DNA of 50,798 bases from positions 1-50,798 of the forward strand of contig CAZWJS010000002.1 in NCBI GenBank assembly GCA_964634895.1. Direction: 5' to 3'. Positions within the stretch are counted from its first letter, which is position 1; each line of letters starts with the position of its first letter. The notes below the pieces were generated by a model, which was not told the origin of the DNA, did no database searches, and saw only the letters and a program-made list of their open reading frames with translations. Below, in pieces: positions 1 through 9,200 of this stretch. This stretch comes from CG-Epi1 sp964634895 (GTDB taxonomy: Archaea > Thermoplasmatota > Poseidoniia > MGIII > CG-Epi1). The translations under genes and the position numbers were made by a program.

Positions 1-63
1 ATTGTCGGATTGACTGCACTAGTTTCGCTTAGATTTCGAATGTCAGATGATAGCCTACACTGA
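1..63 (+). CDS. possible C-terminal tail of a gene entering from the left edge
   Basis: Frame 1 is open from the window edge to a TGA at 61-63 and encodes 20 residues: a short hydrophobic run, then RFRM and a polar end. This could be the last membrane helix and cytoplasmic tail of an upstream protein. A run of 20 codons without a stop also arises by chance, so the call is weak. No family can be named. Confidence 0.2.
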   Translation: MVGLTALVSLRFRMSDDSLH

Positions 64-241
64 GGTTATTATCATCTCCATAATATGTCTGCAATAACGG
101 AATAATGTCCATCACAAAATCAGGATTTCGCCGAAGTTATTGCACTCGTTAAACGAGGTCTGGTAACAGCATTAAGCTGGTCAGGCTCGTCATCACCTAA
201 AATGGTCTATATAAGAAAAACGGCATTTGGACCTAATTTAA
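64..241. other. non-coding spacer, nothing recognised
   Basis: No frame gives a convincing ORF. A small inverted repeat (CTCG/CGAG, around 147-160) lies downstream of the stop codon of the minus-strand surface protein gene. It may be part of a 3' end, but there is no T-tract to call a terminator. I found no convincing tRNA or box C/D architecture. Confidence 0.3.
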
Positions 242-3200
242 TTATATTTTGACTTGAAATTGAGAACCTGGTTGCAAACCTTCTGGTACTGTTACTGAGA
301 CTAGTCTACCATCTGGGGCCTTAATCTGTATTTGTTGGCCAGGTTGGACTCCTTGCGGTACTGTAATACTCAATAGTGTGGGGGCTGCAGGAGGTTGTTC
401 AGGTTGAGGTGGAGCTGCTGCAGGAGGTTGTTCAGGTTGAGGTGGAGCTGCTGCAGGAGGTTGTTCAGGTTGAGGTGGAGCTACTGCAGGAGGTTGTTCA
501 GACTGTGGTAAGGCAGGCGGCACTACTGATTCTTGAGAAGTAATCCCTGGATCTCCAAATACATCTTCAACTTCCCCCGCTTGCGACCTTCTGTAGAAAA
601 AGAAAGCTCCTGCACCTCCAACAAGCATTACAAAACCTGCAACTAATGGTACAATCAAATCACCACTAGAACTTTCGCCACCTGAATCCGAAGCTTCAGG
701 CATAACAACAGTCCCTTCAACATCAATAGTTAATGTCTGAGAATCATCTTCCAGCAAATCTAAAGGTCCAACAGAAGGTGAAACACTGTTCCGATCAATT
801 TCAGCTATCAACGTTAATTCGCCATCATAATTTTTGGGGACTGAGTATTCTACCTCTATTTCAATGAGTTTTTCACCCTCAATTGTAAACGTTGTGTTTG
901 TTAATTTTGTTGAACCCTGTTTAATATTAAGTTCACCAGTTGCACTTGCACCTCCTTCATTCATAATTTCAATTGTTAGAGTTACAGCTTGACCTTCTTT
1001 GATATTCGTTGAACTTGATGTGAAGCTTTCAATGCTCAAGCTTGGTGGTGTTGTTATTTCAATCTTTTGAGAATCATCTTCGAAAGTTAATTCTTCAGAA
1101 TCCCAAAATTCTTCGTCTTCAGAGTTTACTGGTTTGATGTTAGCAAACCTGATATTCACAGACCAATCTCCAATAAACCCGGCTTCACCACCAGAAAAGA
1201 GGCTTATAACTGGTGAAGTGATATACTCACCAGAAACATCTTTAAACTTAATCTGAGATTCTTGCCCTGCAGGTAGCATAATAGAACCATAGCCGGGATC
1301 AATTTCACCTGAATAATCAACAGTTAAATCTTTGATTCCATTAGTCATAGTTATTTCAGCTGTAGCTGTTAAGTCAAAAGAGCCGTCGTTCATCACAAAA
1401 ATTTGCGGTACAACTACAATTCCATCACTAAAAGAATCTGTTTCTTCCAAGGTGACAGAATCGACCCAAACAATTCTACTAACTTTTAAATCGGGCAATT
1501 TTTTGATTTGAATTTCTATAATTTCGTCTACAAGTAGATTACCATCTCCCGATGTATCTTCGATTTTCAAATAAAGATTATTGACTGATTTTTCAGGTAT
1601 CCAATTACCAGTAAAAGGTCTTATCTCATCAATTTCTATTTTCGTTTGGTCAGTTGTTGATAAATCGTTGTCTGGGTTGACATCCTTAGCACGCAAAAGT
1701 ATTCCCTCCTCATCATTTATATACAAATAAACAATACACTCACAATATTTATCACCTTTATTTTCGATTAATAATGTCCATTCATTATTTCTGTTTTCTA
1801 CAGGAACACTAGTGGTACTAAATGTATAATCAATATTTGAGCTTGCACTATTTATTGTAACACTTTCTGTTACTTCATTATCATCATCTTCGCCTTCATC
1901 TTCCTTAGGCATGGAATCAACAATTCTTACGGTTATTTCATGAGTACCTACTGGAACATCCTGCCAACCAGACTGTATTGTTTTAGAACCTCCACCAGGT
2001 ACATCAGCTACCGTACTTGCAGAAATATATTCATCAGTTCCTCCAATATTAGCCCAAATTTCAAAGTCAACATCTGCATCTCCTTCTCCACTGTTCGTAA
2101 TTTTAGCAGATATGTATAATGTGCTTCCTTCCTTTAATTCTCCAGAGAAAGTAAGGTCAGAAATAGAAAGTTCAGCCACTGTTGTTTTTATTGATAAATC
2201 TTTTAGTATTAGTTTTCCAGGAGTTTCCGAATTGATTTTTATTGCGGTTTCAACAATATCTTGATTATTGTTAACGGCTATCTGTACTTCACTATTAAGA
2301 GCATCCACTAATTTGGAGGAAGATATTACTAAATCTACTTCATATATAATTTCTAAATCATTAAAACCCACTGTCCCTTTGCTACTACTTCCCACTTTCA
2401 AAATAATTTCAGTCATTTCAATCCCATATTCATCAACAATAGTGTCACCAGCAGATATAGCGTCTTGAAGTGCCTCTTCAATAACTGTTTTAAATGACCT
2501 TACGGCTTCGTCCCCTGCTTCATTCCATGTTAACTCTTCATTAAATTCACCAGCATATTCCCAGTCATTACTACTTCCTAACTTGACATAGGGATTGGTC
2601 GGATAATCATCACTCTTTGTTGTCCTTACATAAATATCAAGATCTTCATCTTCTTCATCAAAGACATTAGATTGTTCTTCGAATGCAAAATATGCTTTGT
2701 CTGCAACTATTGTATCCATTTTATTCCCTATAAAATAGTCCAAGTCTTCCGAATCATGATCTGTAATTTCGAAAGAATCAGACCATGTACCTCCTCCATC
2801 CTGACTAAATATAAAGAAATAATCATACCCCTCACTTGCATCAACAGAATTAGAGTAATCCTGATAAGTCAAATATGTAAAACCAGGTCCGCTTGATAAA
2901 CTAGGAAATTTATATAACATCAAATTGTCCGTATCAAGAATAAGCTTGTCCTCTCCCCAACTAACTCCATTGTCTGTAGAAATAATTCCAACGAGATCTC
3001 TAGAATTATCAGTTTTACCATCATAACTTCCACCATCCATCCAAGAAACATATAAGGTATCTTCGTGAGCAGCTATAGATGCCTGACCAAAGGAATCACT
3101 TTTATCTCCATTTAATGACTTCTGATTTGACCACGTTTCACCTCCATCTGAAGTATAACTATATTGTATTTCCCAACCTCCTACGCTACCTTGCCACACA

Positions 3201-5479
3201 ACATGATATTTCCCTTGGTTGTAAACAATTTCAGGTAGATAATCATCACCTGAATCATCACTAATTTTGATATGTTCGCTCCAACTATCTCCACTATCTT
3301 GCGAATAGGAAATATAAATATCGTAATTATCATTACTACCAAATACTCCATTGGACCAAGCCGTGACAACATGATCCTCATTTGAAGTTATCGTAGCACT
3401 ATATTTGTATCCCTCTCCATTATCATCATTAACTATAATTGGTGCAGACCAAGTCTCTCCTTTGTCTTTTGAACTACTAATATATACATCTGAATAACCT
3501 AATATGTCGTCTTGAGTCCATACAATATGAACGTCATTGTTACTTGCTGAAATATCACAACGATTATCGGCATTATATATTCTATAAGTTAACTCTGTTT
3601 CAGCATCACTCTCCTGATTTGAAATAACTGTAGGCAAATTCCAGTTTTCCCCACCGTCATCAGAACGTCTAAAAACAATATCTCCGTCATCTACGCGAGC
3701 ATCATTACCATTACTGTCTCCTTCCTGATCATAATCTCCATCATCGATATAACAAAGGTATAATGAATTGTCTGAATAGGCGATTGCTGGATTTGATGAA
3801 TCAGCTTCATAGTAATACTCTGATATATGTTGTATGCGGTTGCCTGGAGAAACTTCCCATGTTAGACCATTATCATCACTTTTCGTATAATGAATATCAT
3901 CATCTGAGGATGCCCCTGTCTCATCAGTCCTATCTACCCATGTAACTACGACTTCATCTTCAGTTTGGTCAACATCAATTTGCACATTGCTTCGATAATC
4001 TTCATCTTCAAGTCCATCAACATTAACTGGAGTATTCCAAGATGAACCCTTATTGGCACTTCTTGCAACATTCACCACGTAATTTAAATCAAAATCTAAA
4101 CCTGACCATCCTAAAAAGTAATCATTATCTCCATCATTAGATGAATCTAAGTAATCAATAGTGAAATCATTTCCATTTGAAGCAGTTTGCTCAGAGCTGA
4201 AACTACTACCAGAATTACTAGAACTTCTGCTTTTAAGATCTGTTTGGGTGCTTGTACTACCTATTTCAGCCCAAGCAACAACTACATCACTTCCCGATGC
4301 TGTTACAGTTACTTCAGTGACCGTAAGGTCACCACTGCCGCTTAATTTACTGCCTGAAGAAAAAGTTTCTCCATTGTCATCTGAAATTGAATATCTTGTC
4401 TCATAATATCCTGTTTCAGCATCTGCCTCTCTCCAAACTACATGAACTTTACCATCACTCTGAACTAAAGTAGAATCAAGTGAATTTGCTTCTTGACCAG
4501 TAATTGTAACTTGGTCAGACCAGGTATTGCCATTATCTGAGGATTTCGAATAAAAAACATTCCAATTCGCATCTCCAGTCTCAGCACCACACCAAACAAG
4601 GTGAATCGTATCTGATGAATCTACAACCATATCAAAGCCATATAATTGTTGTTCATTTCCTACGCCAGCATCTGTAGGTGTTGACCAACTGTTACCACCG
4701 TTAGTACTATAACTCATTTGAAAAACTTCAGCTCCTAAATCTAGCATCCAGAATGCAACAAGAAGATCATCAGATGCACTTAATGCAGGATAATATATTC
4801 CACCAAGGCCCTCATCGTCTCCCCACTCTCTAAGCAAAAATGGTTCATTCCAACTATCGCTAGTGTAAGACCTAAAAATTAAATTATAATATCCATTTCC
4901 TCGAGTATCTAAATTACCATCATCCACCCATAGCGTGTAGTAATTACCTTCATTCACTTCCAAAGAAGATGCAATGGAAACTGAACCACCATTAGTATTA
5001 GTGGAGGCTAGGTTATAATCATCCAACTCTCCAGAGCCATATGGAAGGCCTGTCAAATTTACCTTAGCACTAGTTATTGTAGAATTAGTAGGAATATATA
5101 ATGATATTTCTTCTTCACCGGCAGAGGAAAAAGTTGCTGAGCTACTAATTGAATCAGAAACAAATCTTTTCTGATTGCCTAATGCACCATAACCTGAAGC
5201 ATCATACTTCCACTCATAATCTGAAATACCTATAGAAATTGATTCGGGAGATTCATCACCAAGTGAGGGAGAAACGACGAAGGAAGCATCAAGAACGTCA
5301 GTAGCTGGAAATTTTACAGTGGTGTTCCTTTCTTCCTGATTACCTTTTAAATTTATCGTAAAGGAAGATTGATCATTATCCTCTCTTGTGTATAATGTTG
5401 ATGTTTCACTAATTCCAAAACTGCTAAACACCAATATAAAAGCTATAACTAAATTTGCAAACTTGCGTTTAAACAACAT
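242..5479 (-). CDS. giant surface protein: Asp-box (BNR/sialidase-like) propeller, CARDB-like domains, TM, cytoplasmic tail
   Basis: This 1745-aa protein is predicted to be exported and held in the membrane by one C-terminal helix. Residues 1-25 form a signal peptide. From about 250 to 920 there are roughly eleven Asp-box motifs of the S-x-D-x-G-x-T/S-W type (for example SSDNGNTW, SDDGGENW, SKDKGETW), the hallmark of BNR/sialidase-like beta-propellers. No catalytic sialidase residues could be assigned, so it may simply bind glycans or proteins. Adhesion-like CARDB/Ig beta-sandwich regions follow (about 1110-1590). A TM helix at about 1610-1630 ends in FFFYRR, putting the C-terminus inside the cell. 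The tail is proline/glutamine-rich with an 11-residue repeat and ends in a duplicated V-P-x-G-x-x-P-G element. The gene diverges from alaX across a shared promoter region. The substrate is unknown. Confidence 0.85.
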   Translation of the reverse strand: MLFKRKFANLVIAFILVFSSFGISETSTLYTREDNDQSSFTINLKGNQEERNTTVKFPATDVLDASFVVSPSLGDESPESISIGISDYEWKYDASGYGALGNQKRFVSDSISSSATFSSAGEEEISLYIPTNSTITSAKVNLTGLPYGSGELDDYNLASTNTNGGSVSIASSLEVNEGNYYTLWVDDGNLDTRGNGYYNLIFRSYTSDSWNEPFLLREWGDDEGLGGIYYPALSASDDLLVAFWMLDLGAEVFQMSYSTNGGNSWSTPTDAGVGNEQQLYGFDMVVDSSDTIHLVWCGAETGDANWNVFYSKSSDNGNTWSDQVTITGQEANSLDSTLVQSDGKVHVVWREADAETGYYETRYSISDDNGETFSSGSKLSGSGDLTVTEVTVTASGSDVVVAWAEIGSTSTQTDLKSRSSSNSGSSFSSEQTASNGNDFTIDYLDSSNDGDNDYFLGWSGLDFDLNYVVNVARSANKGSSWNTPVNVDGLEDEDYRSNVQIDVDQTEDEVVVTWVDRTDETGASSDDDIHYTKSDDNGLTWEVSPGNRIQHISEYYYEADSSNPAIAYSDNSLYLCYIDDGDYDQEGDSNGNDARVDDGDIVFRRSDDGGENWNLPTVISNQESDAETELTYRIYNADNRCDISASNNDVHIVWTQDDILGYSDVYISSSKDKGETWSAPIIVNDDNGEGYKYSATITSNEDHVVTAWSNGVFGSNDNYDIYISYSQDSGDSWSEHIKISDDSGDDYLPEIVYNQGKYHVVWQGSVGGWEIQYSYTSDGGETWSNQKSLNGDKSDSFGQASIAAHEDTLYVSWMDGGSYDGKTDNSRDLVGIISTDNGVSWGEDKLILDTDNLMLYKFPSLSSGPGFTYLTYQDYSNSVDASEGYDYFFIFSQDGGGTWSDSFEITDHDSEDLDYFIGNKMDTIVADKAYFAFEEQSNVFDEEDEDLDIYVRTTKSDDYPTNPYVKLGSSNDWEYAGEFNEELTWNEAGDEAVRSFKTVIEEALQDAISAGDTIVDEYGIEMTEIILKVGSSSKGTVGFNDLEIIYEVDLVISSSKLVDALNSEVQIAVNNNQDIVETAIKINSETPGKLILKDLSIKTTVAELSISDLTFSGELKEGSTLYISAKITNSGEGDADVDFEIWANIGGTDEYISASTVADVPGGGSKTIQSGWQDVPVGTHEITVRIVDSMPKEDEGEDDDNEVTESVTINSASSNIDYTFSTTSVPVENRNNEWTLLIENKGDKYCECIVYLYINDEEGILLRAKDVNPDNDLSTTDQTKIEIDEIRPFTGNWIPEKSVNNLYLKIEDTSGDGNLLVDEIIEIQIKKLPDLKVSRIVWVDSVTLEETDSFSDGIVVVPQIFVMNDGSFDLTATAEITMTNGIKDLTVDYSGEIDPGYGSIMLPAGQESQIKFKDVSGEYITSPVISLFSGGEAGFIGDWSVNIRFANIKPVNSEDEEFWDSEELTFEDDSQKIEITTPPSLSIESFTSSSTNIKEGQAVTLTIEIMNEGGASATGELNIKQGSTKLTNTTFTIEGEKLIEIEVEYSVPKNYDGELTLIAEIDRNSVSPSVGPLDLLEDDSQTLTIDVEGTVVMPEASDSGGESSSGDLIVPLVAGFVMLVGGAGAFFFYRRSQAGEVEDVFGDPGITSQESVVPPALPQSEQPPAVAPPQPEQPPAAAPPQPEQPPAAAPPQPEQPPAAPTLLSITVPQGVQPGQQIQIKAPDGRLVSVTVPEGLQPGSQFQVKI
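385..505 (-). repeat. 33-bp tandem repeat encoding a Pro/Gln/Glu/Ala tail
   Basis: About 3.5 nearly identical copies of a 33-bp unit encode the 11-residue motif PPQPEQPPAAA in the cytoplasmic tail of the surface protein. The copies differ at only a few bases, which suggests recent expansion by slippage or unequal exchange. Copy number is probably variable between strains. Confidence 0.85.
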
Positions 5480-5507
5480 ACATGCCTCGAATGTTAATTA
5501 GGCTAGC

Positions 5508-5519
5508 TTTTAATATAAG
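5508..5519. promoter_or_regulatory. shared divergent TATA-like element for alaX and the surface protein
   Basis: TTTTAATATAAG is centred about 24-25 nt upstream of the alaX ATG (5537), the archaeal TATA-to-start distance, so alaX would be leaderless. Read on the other strand it lies about 30 nt from the ATG at 5479, so the same AT-rich element may serve both genes. Confidence 0.5.
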
Positions 5520-5536
5520 TTTCACTGATACTATTT

Positions 5537-6262
5537 ATGACAAAACAATATCACATGGATTCACATAATGGTACGTATATCAAAAACTTCAGTGCTAAAG
5601 TTGAAGCTACATTTCCAGGCATTGTTGAATTAGATCAGACAGCTTTCTACCATTTGGGTGGAGGGCAACCAGCTGATACTGGTAGTCTATCATGGAATGA
5701 TAAAGAAGCTATTGTGGTCGATGTTAGGAAAAAAAACAGAATAAGGCATATGGTAAAAGGAGAATTACCAGAAATAGGTTCAGAAGTGAAGGGAACTTTG
5801 GATTGGGACCGCAGATATGAGCATATGAAAATGCATACTTCGCAACATTTAGTGTCAGCAGTAGTTAGTGAGCTTTATGGTTCCGATACAGTTGGAAATC
5901 AAATTGGACAAACTAAGTCAAGAATTGATTTTAAACCCTTAAAGTTATCACTAGATGAGCTAGAAGAACTTCAAATTAAAGTTAATAAATATATAGATGA
6001 GGATCTTAGCGTCAATATTTCTGAAAGAGATCGCTCGGAATTAGAAAATAATAAAGAAATTCGTTCTAGCATGTCAAGTGGTCTGTGGAAAATGTTACCA
6101 AGTAGTGTGAAGAGATTGAGAGTTATTAGCATAGGTGATATTGATGTTTGTCCGTGTGCTGGAACTCATGTCCGAAGTCTTTCAGAGATTGGAAAAGTTA
6201 ATTTCCTTAAAAAAGAAAATAAAGGCTCGCAAAAACTAAGATTAAATTATCAACTAAGTTAG
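5537..6262 (+). CDS. alaX: alanyl-tRNA editing protein AlaX (AlaX-M type)
   Basis: AlaX is a free-standing trans-editing hydrolase that removes Ser or Gly from mischarged tRNA-Ala. It is homologous to the AlaRS editing domain. At 241 aa it has the AlaX-M length, with an N-terminal beta-barrel (GGGQPADTG near residue 45, the glycine-rich motif) and the zinc-site editing core. The zinc ligands are visible as H-x3-H in MHTSQH (about 99-104) and C-x3-H in CPCAGTH (about 205-211). The start is supported by a TATA-like box about 25 nt upstream, implying a leaderless mRNA. Its 3' end overlaps the convergent beta-helix gene by 9 bp. It lacks the AlaRS catalytic and tRNA-recognition domains, as expected for AlaX. 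Confidence 0.93.
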   Translation: MTKQYHMDSHNGTYIKNFSAKVEATFPGIVELDQTAFYHLGGGQPADTGSLSWNDKEAIVVDVRKKNRIRHMVKGELPEIGSEVKGTLDWDRRYEHMKMHTSQHLVSAVVSELYGSDTVGNQIGQTKSRIDFKPLKLSLDELEELQIKVNKYIDEDLSVNISERDRSELENNKEIRSSMSSGLWKMLPSSVKRLRVISIGDIDVCPCAGTHVRSLSEIGKVNFLKKENKGSQKLRLNYQLS

Positions 6263-9200
6263 TCCAATTTTATTATTTGATCTGAGTTCTCGACCTTTAT
6301 GCGTGTGTATCAAATCTAGTTCCATATCAGTGGGGTTGCCTGCACGAATTATTAATTCCAAATCAAAACTTATTTCGTTAAATGTTCCTAAGTCTCCAAT
6401 AAAAAATGCATTCTCACTGAATGAATAGGAAATATCGGGTTTAATATTTGAAATAGCTAGCATAGCACTGTTAAATATTGGGCACAATGAACAATTTTCA
6501 ATTACTTCTGAAGAATAATTACTGATATTTATCTTTAATTTAATCAGATTAGTTTGTCTTTCAACAATTGTGTTTACTACAATCTCCTTCTCAGAAAGGT
6601 AATTATCAACCATTTCCCTATTAGCAGCTATTGTTTCCTGAATCAAAGGCTCCAAGCTCAGTTTTCCACCAAGAATCTGTTCTACATCTCCATTCCAATC
6701 CTTAAGATTAGGATTTTGTCCTTCAAAAGACCTTACGAGATTTGCCAATTTACTTCGTAAGTACTTGTCAACTTCACCATATACTACGGCAGCTAAATAA
6801 CAATTAGTTCCTCTTTGAAGAATAACAGTATTGTCTCCGTAATCAATAGCACCTAGATCTCCAGTTGACTGGAAAGAATCCTGTACAAAATCATTGATTG
6901 CAGTTAACATTCCACTCATAATATCAGTGTCAGTCTGGGCCTCTCCAGTACCAACATATTCTAGCAATCGGCCATCTTGGTAAATTAAATACAATTGTTC
7001 AATTTTATACTTTGCAATTGGTTTTGATTCAATTAATTGTATATTATCATCAATTTCTTGATTCTTGGATTTATACAATAAAAAACCGCCAGCAGATAAA
7101 AGGATAATTCCAACACCTAACATTATGGGTAGTATTCCTTCCATCCCGAATTGACTTGTTGATGTTTTTTCATTAGTTTCATAAAACTTTACAACTTCTT
7201 CCATCACAATAGTCTTTTCACCAGATATACTCGAGTGTTTAAATTCATCTTCCGTCCATATTCTATAATAGTATGTTTTATCTGAGTCAAGATTATCCTC
7301 AATATATTCATGAGCTCCAGATTCACATGGTTCGATAATATTTTCATTAAACCATCCCTTTGATTTGTCAGTAGTCCTCTGAACTTTACATAAAGCAAGA
7401 TTCTCTTCAACTACAAAAGAAATTACAACATTACTAGTATTTGTGTGAGTTATTGCCAAGTCTCTTGCAATTGGAGGTGCGGCAGTGTATACTTCAAAAA
7501 CTTCATGTACTCCTGAATATATTATCTGAATGTTGTTTTCACCCAACACTGGAACAAAACCGCCACTTTTTATCCCTCCAAAAATAACTCTTTTATTATC
7601 CACATCAAGGAAAAATTCATCATCTTGCAGCCGGCTTTCATTATTACCTTGCTTCAATTGGTACTCGTAGACTCCATCTGAATCTTGATCAATTTTAACA
7701 ATAAAGTTGTTATCTATTTTTGTTAAAGGAATGTATTCTAAATCTATAAATTGATCAAACGTATCATTCCCACTATATATTCTTGTAGTATCTAATGGGT
7801 TTTCTATATTTCCTGCAAGGTCAAGACTTTTGATTACTAAATAATACCTCATAGAATCCTGTAACCCTGTTAAACTTATTGTCCCTTCTTCAGATTCATG
7901 TGAATAATAATACCATGCAAGACTATGTGCTGGTTTATCTACTGATTCAAGAGCAATAAATATATCAAATTCCAAATTGAGGTCATTAGTCTGATAAGTT
8001 ATTGTAAGATTTTCATCTCCCCATTTAGAAGGAATTTCAAGCAAGGATAAAGTATCACTGCTAGGATCATAATTAACCATAAAATCATAACTCTCTTTAA
8101 CTTCAATATTACCTGCATTGTCCTTTGCAATAATTTTGAAACCATAATGACCCATATCATTCATATTAAAAATAATACTAGACTTTTCATTAAAATTATA
8201 TGAAGCATTTTCAGTCCACACCACTGTAGTGGGATTAAGAAATGCATTAGTGAAATTAGTGTATTCAACAGTTATTGAATATTCAGATACATCACTATGG
8301 CTAGAGGACCATGATAAATATATTTCATTTTGACTGCTGAAATAGTAATCTTCTGTTAATTCTTCGAAGTAAGAATCCGGTTTAGTCGTATCAACATTTA
8401 CTTCATAATCATATCCTGTCTTAGTTTCTACATTTCCATAAATATCTCGTGAAATTGATTTAAATCTGTATTTTGTTGAATCCTGACCATCAAAATATAC
8501 AATACTTTCATTGAATGTACCCAATAAAGTCCATTCCGCAAAATTTTCTCCATCATTTTTTAAGTAATAGATATCATAACTCATAAAATCAGATTGTCCA
8601 TCAACAATGTTCAAATTAATAGGAATCTGTTTTGTTTTAATTAAAGGGCTATCACAATACAAAAATGTAGTAGGCGCTATGACATCTAAATAGGCAACAA
8701 TAGTTTGATTTCTGTTTAATTCTATATCAATCAAATTTAAAATATCATTGTGATAATAACCAAATGAATAATTATTAAAATTTATATTTAAACCTGAATT
8801 ATCCACTTTTAGAGTAGTTAAAAGTAGATACTTTGAGAAGCCATTATCCATTGTATTTGAATATATCTTTTCAATGTTAACATAATTTTGATAGTAAAAT
8901 TGATGATTTGGGGAAGGAGAACCATCATCTGTAACGATTTGTACTTTAATATTATATCTTTCAAATATAAAGGCTGAAGTACAATCAAAATTATCATAAT
9001 TGTTAACTACATACGAAGAATCAATAAATTCTAAACAGATGACGCCTTGTTCATAATAATTAGTTAAGATATTTGAACTAGAATTTACTGAATAGATGCC
9101 AACGTCAAAATTAGATAGATTATTCATCTGAATAATTATTTCATTAGAATCTAATATTTGAATGCTATACGAATTGTTAGTTATTAAATTGTGACTGAAA

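Noticed and set aside
130..215. Possible box C/D RNA (GTGATGA and CTGA on the minus strand)
   Set aside because: The C-D spacing is about 5 nt, too short for a guide, and no second box pair is present.
4161..4406. Leucine-rich plus-strand ORF inside the first surface protein
   Set aside because: It is a shadow of a coding frame whose Asp-box repeats are clear on the other strand.
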